Source: Rhodeus uyekii
Taxonomy: Eukaryota; Chordata; Actinopteri; Cypriniformes; Acheilognathidae
DNA: 64,000 nucleotides
NCBI GenBank assembly: GCA_037043235.1
Contig: JAWRVZ010000038.1
Span: forward strand, 4,791,727-4,855,726
Reading direction: 5' to 3'
Shown here: positions 47,401 to 63,562 of the stretch, one piece after another
Layout of the letters: the number at the start of each line of letters is the position of its first letter
Position numbering within the stretch: position 1 is the first letter of the stretch
Notes under the pieces: generated by a model
Told to the model about the DNA's origin: nothing
The model's database searches: none
Seen by the model: only the letters and a program-made list of their open reading frames with translations
Made by a program: the position numbers and the translations under genes

Positions 47401-50400
47401 TTAAAAGTCTGAACTGGTTAAAGCATCACTGTTTCTACTGTGTATGTGGTATGAACCTCAAAACATTCTGAGCTTTATCTCCAAGCAGAGGTGGTGAGAA
47501 TGTTGGTGTAACAACTAATCAACAGATCGATTCTTAGCCTAAATGCATTGATTGCCTGTAACACTGGTTGCAAGAGTCTCTCTCGGTAGGTTGAGGTGCT
47601 GACATAATGAGGTACATGGGCATCTGTCTTCAGAAATACCATCCTCTATACAGCATACTCTAGAGTGCAGAGAGCCGTGCATGATTGAAGACGGCGGGCT
47701 GAGAAGGAAAAGACAAATAGCGGCTTGTGTTTACTGATGCATGCTATGAAAATAAATACCTATAAATACAGTAATGCATTAGCATGATTTTGTGTTGCAT
47801 TGTTCATAAAATGCTGTCAAATGAAAAGGCAAATCTTTTTTTTTTCTTTTAAGTGTTGCCTACTGCTTAATACACAGTACTCCTTTGAGAAAGAAAGAGG
47901 TATTCATTGACTGACTGGTTCTGCACCAGAGAGTGCTTCATTAATACAGAGGTTATGATGTATGTTCTGATGCCACATAAGATGGTAAGTTAGACAGCCA
48001 TTTCCCAAGGGCTTTAGTAACTGTCTAAATAGAAGCGGCAAGTCCTATAAATTCACATTATGTGTCTGCTTAGCATTCAGCTCACCTCGTACAGCTGCCA
48101 TTGACTCCTGCTCTTTAATATGGATATTTCCTCCACCCTCATCCACATTGTTTTCTATTTCCTATTCATTGAGAGCCATAAGAACAAAATAACATATTTT
48201 TGTATGTATCTAATATCATGCCACTTGGTGCTTATTTGGTTATTTGGTGCTTTGATCAATCATCAAAAGTAAAAGCAAGAGGCGATTGACCTGAGTATCA
48301 GGTGTTTGGCAATGAAGATCTGGAAGAAAAAAAAAAATACAATCTTTACAAGGTCAGTCTCAGTTCAGGAATGCATGCCAAAAATGTTTTTCGTGAAGTG
48401 GACTAGATACAGAGAGGTTCGTACATTTATAGATCCTCTTCATACATTGTATTACAAACTGTTAGACTTTTTATTTGACTTATCAATGTTAGTGTGTGAT
48501 CATTGTGTTGGAAATCGTTCACAGTCTTTCAGTATTGTCGATTTCATCCTTGTGAACACAAAAGAAAACTATTGAAAGAAGTTTTCTTTTTAAAGATTGG
48601 CACCACTGAAGGGTCCATTAATCAGGCTTTAACTTGACTCCTCTCTCTTTGTATTTTTAAATGCAAAAGAGAGAGTTTTCAGTGCTGAAGTGTTTAAAGA
48701 CGCTTCAACGCTTAAAGAAATAGTTTACCGAAAAATAAAAACCGACATTATGTTGTGTCTACCTTATGTTTTAGATTTGTATGTCAAAGCGTCATTGGAC
48801 TTTAAGTGGATGGACCGGAAAAAAAAAAAGATTATTTTCAGAATACGCCTATCTCCTTTTATAAAAACGAAAGTCAAACAATTGCCTTGACATAAAAAAA
48901 TGACAATTTTTGTTGGGTAAACGACTAATAAAATGAAAGAAAGTGGAGGCATAACAGTCCATATTTATTTATTCCAAAAACACATTTACTCCACTATATC
49001 TTAACTCAGGCAATACTTTGTTCCTGTTCTTATTTCACTGAGCTTCCAATTGATTTGCTGCCAAAAGGGGCGTTGCAGTTTTTGAGAAGGAATCGAAGGG
49101 AAATGTCAGAGGCAGGCATTTCGTCTGACACCCTTCTTCCATTTTTAATCGGAGAGTGTGACAGACCTCTGACAAAAGGAGGTGAGACATCAGCAAAAGC
49201 AGTTAGTTGGATAGGTGTAACATCCTTTACCAAAATAGAACTGTCAACGATTTTTGTTAGTGAACAATCATTCACTCAACTTCTTTCCAATGCTATTATT
49301 TGTTAAGCAGTTTGTACTTCGCAAACCAGAAGAAACCGACCAGATGGAAAGATCTTACACCAAAGCTGCATCTCATAGATCAGCTGAGACAAATATGCAC
49401 AGATGGTTTGAAGAGCAATGTCCTCACGTCACACTCAAATAGCTTAGTAATAATTATGAGTGTTTACTCGCGATGTGAAGAGTCGATGAAGAAGATCCTC
49501 CATGCTGTCCGTCTCTGAGCTGTACCTCCCAGTTGGACGCTGTCTCGTGATGGATGAGGGCAACGTGAATTCAATGTTTTGCTAGAGCTCTGTAAAAATA
49601 CTTCATGTGTATTCTACGATTCCTCCAGGCAGCTGTGACAGGTTGATTTATTCTGTAAGAGGCAGAGGCCGTGTGTGATTGGTTCTCTTCTGTAGCTGGA
49701 TGCAGAAATCATAGCTCAATCCTACTCCACTATCTCTTCGGTCATTGACTTTCATCTACTGGTCTAACAGTGCAGTATTTTCTCATCTACAGTTCAAGAG
49801 GTCCCTTCTGCATTAAGAAAGACAAATCAGATTTGGGGGTGCCTTTTTGAGTTCAAGACTGTGAAATTTGATTCGTAGATATTTGAGTTTTAACTGAGAA
49901 GCAGAAGACAAATGACTTTTCAATTTGAAAAATTGTAGAGTCAATGGATTGAGAAACACTTTCTTTCCTAGCTCATGTAGTGATTCTGGTTTTATTTGTG
50001 CTATAGGGAACACATAAATCACACAATGGATCTCAATGAATGAAATATTCAATTAAGAAAAAAATTATGTGACAACAGTCAGTGGAGACCAAAACCATTA
50101 ACACACTGAGGGTTGGAATTCAAAATCAGCCCAAAACTCTATGTAAAAATCCTGGTGCATGATAATGCCTGGCCTGGATAGTGTGACTAGAGTGTGTAGA
50201 CAGTTTTTAGATGACGAAGGCATTGATGCCTGTGACTGGCATGTGTTTCCATACCTCCGCACATTATCAGCACATTCCCTAAGGCTATGCAGAGTTGTAG
50301 GGTGCGTCTCAATCAGCTCCCTAGCGTGAATCGGTATATTGTATACACAAATTCGGGACTCTCACTACTCACTACACATTAGACATTGATGACTCTATTT

Positions 50401-52907
50401 CCTGCGACATGATAACGTCCTCATTGTACAACATCACTACTGGTATTTCTGAACAACAGCAGTACTGATATCTTTCTGACATATTTTTTTTAATGCTTTT
50501 TAAATTACATTATGATAAAATTTTTCCTTGTTACTTATGTGCAACGTTTCAGCCATAGATCAATTATAAATGTTAGCTAGATTATGTTCATTATCTGTGT
50601 ACCGATATATGAAATATAAAAACAAACATCAATCGTGTGTCATTATGTGTAGTGAGTTGGCTCACGTGATTTAAGTTCCACGCTTCAGAACGTCCGTTAA
50701 GGGAACATAGTGAGCATCAAAGCTCCCTGGTGTTATGATGCATAGTGGGACTTTTTAGGGAGTGAACATTTCAGAGCACTGGGAGGATTTTGCAATTAAG
50801 ATCTGATTTAAACACGAGATTGAGAAATGGCTGACTCCCTGATCAGTACTCTTAACTTCTGTACTTGAGGGTTGGGTAATGTGCGCTTGTAGACACTTCC
50901 CTGTTACCTCTGCTTAGAGTCAGAGCTTTTAAGTAGTTTATGTTCATTATTATTGCAATGTTATGTGCTTTGAGACAGGATAATTTAATGCTGCCTCTCG
51001 TCTCATGGTGCTTTGCAGACTCTGCTTTGGCCGTGTGTGTTCATGGGTTTTGAAGGAGCTTGGTATTCCTAGCCTCTCTGAAACTACCTACCCTACATTT
51101 AATCATTCAACCTCACAGAATAATAACAAAACGACTGGTACCAATGGTGATTGGATATTAATTAATTGTAGTAAATTAGTGTTGAGTAGAATCTGTGACC
51201 ATTTTGAATGAAGCCTGGAGCCCTTCAGAGGAGGTTTAAGAAAAGCAGCATTGATGACCAAAGTAAATGAATTTCATAGAGTGTAAAGAAAAAGTAATTC
51301 AAGGTCAATTCATTGCTGTAAAAAACTCTCGTAATTGTAGTGTCTGGATTGTTGTGCTGAGGTTTAAAGTTCTTGAGGCAGCTGTGGCTCTGTGATAATG
51401 GCCTTGAGACTTGTGGGCTGAGCCTTCTAACCTTCTGAGGCTGGTGGTCTTAATCTAAGAAGACTGATACGGCCAACCACCCACCTTTCCACGCGCACAC
51501 AAATAAAATTGCTCTCCCGCCTGCAAGTTAACCGAGTTTAGCAGGGCTCTTATGCCACTTATAACACCTGACTGACTCGGTGTTGCACAGGAAATTGCTT
51601 TGGAAAAACCAGGCTGGGGGGGATTATTGAATTATGCCAGAACTGTTCCGTGAGAGGAGAGGTGGAATTATTTGCTGCCACGGAATCTACCATCAGCTCC
51701 CGTGAAATCAGCCAGCTGTTTGGAGCTATTTTTACAGGGACCACAGCTGTAGAAGGCTAGCCGAAACACTGGCTGGTCATAGCAAGCAGAAAATATGACA
51801 GTCCATCTGTTATTTTACACACTACTGCCCCACCTGATCCCAAGGGCCAGTTTTTGAGGCAGTAGCACAATCAAAGCTTCCTGTGGGAGGTGAGATCAGG
51901 ACCCAATGCACTAATGAAGAACTGTACCATCATTAACCTAAATTCCCCTAATGGCCTGTAATTCTAGAGAGTGCATTGTCACAGAGGGACACTTTAGCTT
52001 TGCACGGAGGGAGCACTCACCATCAACCTTATTGCTCTAAAAAGGAGAAAAGGCGTCAAACATAATATTCTTTATTATCACACAGCTGAAAAGCAGGACA
52101 TGGAGTGTAAATGGAGGGCAAGCTAAAAATGATCACTAATTTTAGGTAACCAGAATCTAATTCGACCACTCATTATGTTGTATTAGCACCCTCTAGAAGT
52201 GTTTTTGAACAGTGTGTACCCTCTATTGTCTTGTAGCGGAGCAAAGGGAAATTTGCATGATTAAAGAAGCAAAGGTGATGGAACACCATTTGAAAACACC
52301 TGGAGCATATCAGCAGAAAAGAGCAGAGAGTGCTTAGATGAATTCAGAGAAGGTTTTGTGGCACACAGCTTGCTGTCTAGAGCGCTGAAAGGACATGTTT
52401 ATTTAGCTGGCTCCTGGTGTGAAGACGAACAAATGTGCTTCGGCAGTCCTGATGGTGTTTTTAAGCACGCTGCCCGTTTTCAGTACTCCTCCTCCATATT
52501 TCCTTTTCGCAAACAAATTATCGTGTACGTTGAGTCAGCTTGTGACATGCATGACCAGTCGGCGTGAAATTTTTTATTGAGAAAATGTAGTGTTACATCC
52601 ATCTTTGTGCTACATTTCCTGGAATATGATTACAGGAGCTGCCAGTCATTCTGTGAACTGCATAATGCGGCATTATTCATCTGGAACGCCTGAACACAAT
52701 ATGTCAGTCAATGTGTGTTTTGTCAATGCCAGTGTGTTATTTAAGTGACAAATTCACGAATTGATCTCACTAAATGTGCTTAAAAACACAAAAGTCCACC
52801 AGTCATTGACAACGCTGACTCATGGACTCATCTTTAAAAGGAGCATGTGACTTTTGCGTCTTCCGAGCAGTAATGGCATTCTTTGTTTCTCATGATGTTT
52901 TTTTCAG
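44455..52907. other. tspan18 intron 1, distal part
   Basis: Noncoding, AT-rich. The segment 50030-50250 is a rearranged fragment of the Tc1-like family at 965-1907 (shared: 'gactagagtgtgt', 'gatgacgaaggcattgatgc'). The stretch 50300-50790 starts 'gtgcgtctcaatcagctccc', as some hAT-type MITEs do. 49030-49306 is open on both strands without a recognisable product. Nothing else seen. Confidence 0.5.
50030..50250. mobile_element. Tc1-like fragment, rearranged
   Basis: The first part 'atctcaatgaatgaaatatt' plus 'caattaag' matches a terminal region in one orientation. The second part, 'catgataatgcctggcc' and 'gtgtgactagagtgtgtaga', matches the transposase second-Asp region in the other, as at about 1618-1680. 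It is a deletion derivative of the family at 965-1907. Confidence 0.55.
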
Positions 52908-52940
52908 GGGCAGGGAGAAGCTTCAGCAAGAGGCACAAGT

Positions 52941-54152
52941 ATGGAGGGGGACTGTCTAAGCTGCATCAAATACCTCATGTTCATCTTCAACTTCTTCATT
53001 TTTGTGAGTGCTCTCCTTTTCTTTCTTTTAAATGGCACAGGAACGCTCAGTTCAAGGCTGTTGTTTTAAGTACTATAAGTTGAGACGATCTAGACATCAT
53101 GCTAGTTGTATTTAGTTTAAATCCTGACTGATGATTTGCTTTGGTTGCACGTGTGTGAAGTATCTGTTTTAGAAAACAAGGTGAAAATTCTTGCTTTCCT
53201 AACAAAATACGCAATTCAGTAGATCCAAGTTGCCACTTTGAACAAATATTAATGTTACGTTATGAAAAAGGGCATTGATCTTGCGCCAACTTTTCTTCAT
53301 TTTGCTCATGAAGCACATTGCTCTTCCTTTGTTTCTCAAAAGTGTTTTGTTAGCTGCCTCATGAACTTCCTATGATGCCACACTAGTGCGGTGGGAAAAT
53401 GTGCAGTTCCACAGAAAAGCTGAGCATCAGTCACTATTTGATAAGTGCAATGTAGCTGTGTCATCAAATTGTATTTTGTGTTTAAATTGTGCAGGGATCT
53501 TTACTGAGCCATTTTTCCTCCTTTAGCTTGGAGGTGCATTCCTTCTCGGGGTGGGAATCTGGGTGCTGGTGGATCCGACAGGTTTCCGAGAGATTGTGGC
53601 AGCTAACCCTCTTCTGTTTACTGGAGTCTATGCAATTTTGATCATGGGCGGGATGCTATTCCTACTGGGATTTCTTGGCTGCTGTGGAGCCATACGAGAA
53701 AATAAATGTCTCCTGCTGTTTGTATGGGCATTTCTTTCTTTCTATATATATAATTTATTGGTATCGGTCAACATGTAATGTATATCAGTCAATATTGAAT
53801 ATTTATTGTTTAATGCTCATTTCCCATATTTGTACATTTTAGATTACCTTTGCTGTCAGCTAATGCTCACTTAAATGTATATAATCTAAAAAAATACGAA
53901 TTATCCATACTATTATCCTAGCCTATTTTCTTTAGAAAATATCCAAATATACTGTACAAATTATACTGTACATTACTGTATATTGTTGTTGCGATACCCA
54001 AGTTCATTTAGGTATCACATTTTAAATGTTTATTCTTTTTCCTTATAAATAATTTACATATCAGCGATAACATGAAAATCAGTATCAGACAAAAATATCA
54101 GGACGCTGCATCCGTATTTAGCATTTAAAAAACATTTTCTGTAACACTTTAG

Positions 54153-54206
<54 letters not shown>

Positions 54207-54570
54207 CGATCCCTCGTTTATTGCGGTTAATGTTAATGTTGACCGGAACCCCCTGCAATAGGTAAAAATCTGCGAAGTAGGATCACCCAATCAGCTCACA
54301 GGATACATATACTCGTACTCTCATTCGTCGATCATTGCGCAGGGAACCATGCCTGTGGGTGTGTACAAAGCCTCTGAGAGAGTTTCTCTCTTTGTCTGGC
54401 ATCCTGGGAAACCGTTTCTTTCGCGCATCACGATAAAACAACGCTGCTCTCCGCAATACGGCTGCCGATATGGCGGTATTTTTGAATTTGAATTTTTCGA
54501 TTAATATTTTTGAAAAATCCGCAATGCACTGAGGCCGCGAAACTTGAACCGCGAAGTGGCGAGGAATTAC

Positions 54571-54626
<56 letters not shown>

Positions 54627-56075
54627 GTGTATTTATTTATTTAGACAAAATACTATACATTTTTTAAATCGGCCGTAACAAGATGATTAGTGTTGTATAA
54701 TTGGTTCATCAATATCAGCCAGAATTATATTAATATTGTGCATTGTTTAGCTTAAAAAAGTACATCTTTATTTAAGTAGAGATTTAAACAATATATATAG
54801 TTTCAAATTAAAGTGATAAACATGAAAATAACACTTAATAATACATATTTCTTTCATGTTTAGGCATCTAAACTGTTTTTTCCCCACAGTTCTTCATGCT
54901 CATACTCATCATATTCCTGGCAGAGTTGGCGGTGGCCATTCTGGCATTCATATTCCGTGAGCATGTGAGTATTATTATAGCTGGGTATCATCAAGCCACC
55001 TGTAATATGCCTCTTCTCTCACTACTCTTCTCTATCTGTGGATCAACAGCTCACCAGAGATTACTTCACCAAGGAGCTGAAAACACATTACCAAGGCACC
55101 AATAGCACTGATGTCTTCACCTCCACATGGAACGCCATTATGACCACAGTACAATAATACTGAATACTCTACTAGTACACAATATTGGCATTCAGGACGT
55201 TTAACTGACTATTGGTGTCTCCATAGTTTGATTGCTGTGGGGTGAACAGTGCTGAAGACTTTGATGATCAGAGCCTCTTCAGACGGCTGAACCCTAGCAG
55301 GCTAATACCAGAGGTCTGCTGCCAGAGGAATGATCTGATGATGAGCAGAGAGGAGTGTCTCAAGGGAATTATGCCAATCCGTAACAAGGTCAGCAATGAG
55401 TTTACAGATTGGTAAATACATGCATGAAGAAATGTACAATTGATTAAAAGAAAGATAAAAACCAAACATGTTTTATTGGAGGAAAAATGAGTGTGATGGT
55501 GTATAACCCTGTTTGCATACGGTAATAAATCTCTAAATGAATTATTAAAATTGTAGTCATATACGACAATATGTATGTCATATAAAGTCGAATGTACTGT
55601 TCTACCAATATAGATATATTGATTCTAACCATTTTAGACTGACAACACTGAGTGATGAATAAATGAGAAATTCAATATCCATTGAAGGAACTGGCTTTTG
55701 TTCTCTTATTGAAACTCACATTTCTTTGAAACAGGGCTGTTATTCAGCAGTGGTGGACTATTTTGAGACATACATCTATATGGCTGGAGCCCTTGCTATT
55801 GTGGTGCTGACTATTGAAGTAAGGTTATGATTTTTAATTATGAAAGTATGATAATTATGATGTGATCCATTTATGCTTGGAATGTAATGGCAAAATGTTT
55901 TGCAAGAACTGTGAGTTATGATCGCCACCTAGTGGAGGGAGTAAGAGTAGCTTTGCCATGAAATGTAAATCAAATATTTTAAAATCATACTTACTAATTT
56001 AGTTTGTTTTTCTTTCTCTTTCATCAGCTCTTTGCCATGGTCTTTGCTATGTGTTTGTTTAGAGGAATCCAGTAA
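52941..56075 (+). CDS. tspan18: Tetraspanin-18
   Basis: Seven coding exons with GT-AG borders: 52941-53003 (exon from 52908), 53527-53721, 54890-54964, 55050-55148, 55227-55388, 55735-55818 and 56028-56075 (TAA), giving 241 residues (human TSPAN18 has 248). The start is [20 protein letters not shown], almost the human sequence. TM1 and TM2 follow, with [15 protein letters not shown] in the small loop and [20 protein letters not shown]3 is [19 protein letters not shown]. The large loop has CCG, VCCQ, EEC and GCY cysteines and one NST sequon. TM4 follows and the C-terminus is LFRGIQ. A plasma-membrane tetraspanin; the human family member partners with ADAM10 or regulates the Orai1 calcium channel in endothelium. 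It lies next to cd82 on the same strand, as in other vertebrates. Paralogue (a or b) not determined. Confidence 0.96.
54204..54572. mobile_element. Tigger-type MITE inside a (TA)n satellite
   Basis: Left end 'cagcgatccctcgtttattg' plus 'cggtta'; right end 'ccgcgaagtggcgaggaatt' plus 'acta', inverted. (TA)n runs flank both sides (54157-54201 and 54574-54620), in keeping with TA target preference. About 370 bp, no coding capacity; in tspan18 intron 3. Confidence 0.75.
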
Positions 56076-57777
56076 TTGTCACATACAGTAAGGACATTTT
56101 CAGGAGGAAGAACGTGTCATGACATGGACAACAATTTTTAAATAAGAAGAATATGAAAACACTTGTATATTTTCCATCTCTATGTTGTTTTGTTGGAATG
56201 TCTGAGAATTGCCAAATATGTATTGTACTTCACAGCTGGGACTTTGAGGTACTTGTTTGTGAAAACAAAAGTAAAAGTAATTCGTAAATTAAGGGTAGTA
56301 TCAATGGAGGGACGCCTTGCACTGATATTTGGTGGAATATTTATAGATGACAAAATACTGATTTCTACGAAGATGTTTTACCTCTTATCTACAGTAGATT
56401 GTTCATCACTGCTCCGGAGTCATGCTTAAGAATTAAAAAAAAAAAACTACATCGTGTGAATGGGAGTGTGTCTGTGAAACAGAGAAGACTGGTTTGTGTG
56501 TGTGCTTGTGTTTCTGTATAAAATACAAGAGGTCATCAGCTTCTATAAAATAATGTTTTGTGAGTTGCATCGTGAATATTTTGTCATTTTAGCAAAACTG
56601 TAGTGTATTTGTGTTGTATCTATTCTATATGACCTTGAACAATATTAAAAACGAAAACAAGAACATTTGGAGAGCTTGTTTGCGTCATGTTTCCCATCTT
56701 GGCTTTAGCTAGTCTAACCATTCTAAATGAAAAAACTTTCAGTAGATTCATTTTGTAGCACATACTAAATAAACCAATGTCTATAGACTGAGAGTGGAAA
56801 TGTACAATACAACTCATACCTTCAGAGTGGTGCATAAATATTGCATAATAAAATGAAGCTGAATTTTACAGTTTAATAAATTTAACAGAACAATAAATAA
56901 ATAGAAAAGGCATTTCAATCTGCTTTCCCTCCCTCTGTGCAAGATAAATAGCAGTGCATTGGTTCTCAAGACTTATGCGACTGTAAGAGAAGCACACACC
57001 AAGCAGGACACACCAAGCAGGACACACCAAGCAGAGACCTATTCATAAAAATTATTTGGGTTATTTGGTTATTATGGTTGTTACATATAACTTAAGAAAT
57101 AAGATGTCAGAAAACAGCTCTTTTAAATGGCATTTCAGTTGCAAAAATAACTGGCTTTGCTCAATATACTATTAAATGTTAAATACTGTAATATATACAT
57201 TAATTATTATAATTATATACTGTAATATACTGTTAAATGTCAATATAATGGTAAATAATATATATTTGGTAATAAAATATATTATTTTAACCTACTTATT
57301 AATGGCTTTTAATGGTAGATAGGCGGTAGATTTTGCATGCCTGCCTCGCACTGGACAAAACCAATACTGGATGACATTCTTATGATGCTTCTGAATTCTT
57401 TGGCATAGTCAATGTCGCATCAGATCTATCTGTCAGAACTGGGGAAGCAAGATTATTAACCACTGGTCCAACACATTCTACATATATAACAGATGTCCAC
57501 TGACTTGTTAATGTCTGTAATTGTCAAAATCAGATGTGCAAGCGTCAACTCTCATGATTTTATCCATCATGGAGTCAGCTTTATGTCAGAGATTTCAGCA
57601 AGTTGAAAATCCCAACCCATTATGATTCAGTCTGTTGACAGAGGCTATGTATGTCAGGCTTTCCTCATGACCCCTATACCTTTCAACTCGCCAGTTTAAT
57701 AGCATTCTTGATCTGCGATGCTGCGACTTGTGCATTTTTAAACATTGTAAGGAAAACAGAAGTTTATAAAAAAATGC
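56076..57777. other. tspan18 3' UTR and gap to the Myb/SANT gene
   Basis: The 3' UTR of tspan18 starts here. Candidate polyadenylation signals AATAAA occur near 56768 and 56876, and the sequence is AT-rich. A 14-bp tandem repeat (cacaccaagcagga, three copies) is at 56994-57037. The two genes converge: the Myb/SANT gene ends at about 57780 on the minus strand. No coding sequence was seen. Confidence 0.5.
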
Positions 57778-57788
57778 TTTATTGCATA

Positions 57789-59955
<2,167 letters not shown>

Positions 59956-59994
59956 GATGTTAGTTGGGTTAGACGAACTTTTCACTTTTCTCAC

Positions 59995-60480
59995 ACGAAC
60001 GCTCAGTTATCGTAACAAACGACAGTCTTCTTAAAATTAAATCCGAGATATATCTTGGAAGAACCGAGAAAAAAAAAACTCGATTGCACATAGCCTATCG
60101 AGCGAGCTCAATCCGGGATATGTAAACTAATCCGGGCTTTGTTAAACCAAAGTCGAAGAACAGGACCCAGAGGATTGTTTCATGCCTAAAAACACCAGAC
60201 ATATAGATATATTTACCCTGATGTTCAAATCAATGCACAACAATAAGGTTTAAAGTTATTTACGCCGTAAGAAAAAATGGTGGCTGCCTGAAACGATAAG
60301 CTGATTAGCTGTTGTGTGTGGTTGCGTCTAAAAACGTGTGAGCTGGCTATCTAGAAACATGAGGAAGGTGGCATTAACCCAACCAAAATGCTGTCTAGGT
60401 AGGCGGCTCACTAGGTTTGGAGACGCAGCCTGTGGATCACAGTCGTTCTCCCCCGACGGCAGGTGGCGCTAGACGACGCG
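59995..60480. promoter_or_regulatory. Putative bidirectional promoter, Myb/SANT gene and ext2
   Basis: Less than 0.6 kb separates the 5' ends of two divergent genes. The interval has more CpG than its surroundings (for example 'cgatcgagcgagctcaatcc'-like strings near 60090 and 'cgttctcccccgacggcagg' near 60445). No TATA box is clear. The end of an old MITE (gtaggcggctcactaggttt, gagacgcagcc) may lie at about 60400-60432. Inferred from layout; transcription starts are not visible. Confidence 0.45.
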
Positions 60481-60693
60481 AGTTAAAACAAGCCTCTGAG
60501 GAACTGTACGCGAAGGAGAGGCGAGTTTCTTCTTCCCTGTCAGTTGAGTCTCTAGCGTAAGGAATGTATTGTGGGTTATTAAACAAAATTTAGTGAACGC
60601 GTTCACCTTCAGTCGTTACACCATTCCGGACCGACAAAGGAGATTATGGTTGAGGCGTGCTGAGATTTGAGGCGTAAACTGGACACCGTGACG
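60481..60693 (+). other. ext2: Probable noncoding first exon of ext2
   Basis: The sequence ends in a donor, caccgtgacg|gttagtt (GT 60694-60695), upstream of the ext2 coding exon, whose acceptor (cttctgcag) is at 61378 and which carries 26 nt of 5' UTR. The start is set by eye where GC content rises. The link by splicing is inferred. Confidence 0.45.
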
Positions 60694-61378
60694 GTTAGTT
60701 CATGAATTTTAGTGGCTAGCCTATCTGCTATCGTTAGCGAGTGTGTTTTGAATTTACTCAAGACGGGACATATTTTGACTAAGATGTTGAAATGTGCCCT
60801 GCTTTTATTAATAATTATAAATCATAAGGAAACGGGAGAGATTGGCCATACAATATTAACTGAAATCTGAGGGGTTCATAAACATATGATAGATTCTTTG
60901 AAATTAATAATTTTTTTAATAAGTAAACTAGATTTTGACAAATTTAATAACATATAGATTATTTGTTATTGAATTGATCATTAATATGATAAAACACTAT
61001 TCGAACGAACAATCAGGAGTGTATTAAATTAGAATTTAAACAATACATCGCATAATAAATTATTCAGAGTTTGCTGGATTAATCATATCTAATATCAATG
61101 AATTTAGTAATCCATTAAACTCCAAATAATTAATTATCATATACAATAAATGAATTGTAAATTGTGGAATTGTGGTTAATCATGATAAATTGATTTAGAA
61201 TTAGATGGTGCAATCATATAACAAATATCAGTTAGAATGAACAGTCATATATCATATGTAACTAGATGCATCAGTCATATTGTAAATAATTCGCTAACGC
61301 TCACATGTAGTTATTATATTTCCTTGACTTCCTCTGACACGTGTAGATGTTCATCAGTGCCGTTTGTGTCTTCTGCAG
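60694..61378. other. ext2 intron 1
   Basis: Very AT-rich noncoding sequence between the presumed first exon and the first coding exon. No features seen. Confidence 0.45.
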
Positions 61379-61404
61379 TGGTTTTGGCTCTGGACCGGCT
61401 CATC

Positions 61405-62313
<909 letters not shown>

Positions 62314-62345
62314 TGAGAGTTAGGAGTATATTTATTTTTTTGTTT

Positions 62346-62504
62346 TGTATTTATGCGTTTGGCAGATGCTTTTGTCCAAAGCGACTTACATTGCATTCAA
62401 GAAATACATTGACATTCTAATCAGTTTTTGCTTTCCCTGGAAATCGAACCCATGACCTTTGGCATTGCAAGTACCACACTCTACTGTGTGAGCTACAGGA
62501 AAGC
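62346..62504 (-). mobile_element. tRNA-derived SINE, - strand, in ext2 intron
   Basis: On the minus strand: A box in 'tagctcacacagtagagtgt', B box 'gggttcgatttcc', body, and tail 'aagtcgctttggacaaaagc' plus 'atctgccaaacgcataaa'. It is the best preserved of the tRNA SINEs here. Its tail matches the LINE end at 7195-7225. Confidence 0.8.
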
Positions 62505-62569
62505 TAAAGAAAGGATTAATTGTTAAAATTAAATTCTGAATGTTCTCAAATCATATTGACTAATTTCAA

Positions 62570-62885
62570 AAGATTGGGGTCACTGAGTGTTACAATTAGA
62601 TGTATTAAACTAATCAAAAGTACAGTATAGACTTTCACATCATTAAAAAAATGCTTTCAAGCTTTCGGTTCATCAAAGGATCTTGGGGGGAAAAAAATTA
62701 TCACTGTTTCCACAAAAATATTAAGCAGCACAACTGTTTTCGACTTAAATGCTAATAATAAGTTTATCTTTTTAAAATAATAATAGGATAATAATATGTT
62801 TATTGAGCACCAAATCTGCAAATGAATGAATGTGATTGATAATGGCTGCTGAAAATTCAGTTTTGCCATCAAAGGAATAAAGCCA
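62570..62885 (-). repeat. hAT-type MITE copy, - strand
   Basis: The complement carries 'ggaaacagtgataatttttt', 'atgaaccgaaagctt', 'gctgaaaattcagcagccat'-like blocks in the order seen at 8155-8495. The 178-codon minus-strand frame that crosses it (62657-63193) is not a gene. Confidence 0.55.
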
Positions 62886-62890
62886 TACTT

Positions 62891-63562
62891 TAAGACCCCG
62901 TCCACACGGAGACGCGGATCACTGCATCTGCATACATTTCTTATCGGATTGGCGTTCCGTCCACACGCATCCGGCGATTTGGGAGACTGAATCCGCTCTC
63001 TTTGATACCGGGTCCTAAAGTGGATAGATCTGAATCCGACACCCTTGCGGACTCGTGTGGACGGCCAATCCGTATATTTTTTGTTTACCGATGATGTCAT
63101 CACATCACGTGTCGGCTGCGTCACAGTAACAGCAACAGTGTTGTCAGATTGGACTAAAAATTCCAGCGCAGCTACAGTTGAAAACCCTCCCATTTAAAAA
63201 AATACCAGCCCAAAGTGCGTACTCTTATAAATAATGAAAAATGTTGAGCGATTTTATGCATCAAAAATCATCCCAAATTTGATCAACCAGCCCAATGCAT
63301 TTTTCCCGGTCGGACGTGACAAAAAGGTAAATAGCAATCTGGCAACACTGAACAGCAACAACAATGCGCATGCTCAAAGTCTTCTTCTCTGTGTATAGTG
63401 TATTAACTGTGGCAGAATTACAGCGCTCCACAATGGTCTGGCATATATACTACATCGGATTCAGTCGGTTTCAGTGGTATCTTGTGGACGCTGATTTTTT
63501 TTTTGAACGAGGAAAAAAAAGATCGGATTAGGAACGCGCCGGCATCGTGTGGACGTGGCCTA
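62891..63562. mobile_element. Non-autonomous transposon with GTCCACACG termini
   Basis: The left end 'taagaccccgtccacacg' and the complement of the right end 'taggccacgtccacacg' are imperfect inverted repeats. The interior repeats variants of 'cggattg/cgtccacacg'. About 670 bp and probably hAT-like from memory of similar cyprinid repeats. No coding capacity. Confidence 0.55.

Noticed and set aside
61237..61404. Upstream in-frame extension of the ext2 N-terminus
   Set aside because: An acceptor (ttctgcag) at 61378 and strong match to EXT2 from MCAAVKYG place the start at 61405; the upstream part is intron and short 5' UTR.
62657..63193. 178-codon minus-strand frame
   Set aside because: It crosses two unrelated repeats (hAT-type MITE and the GTCCACACG element) inside an ext2 intron and has no family motif.
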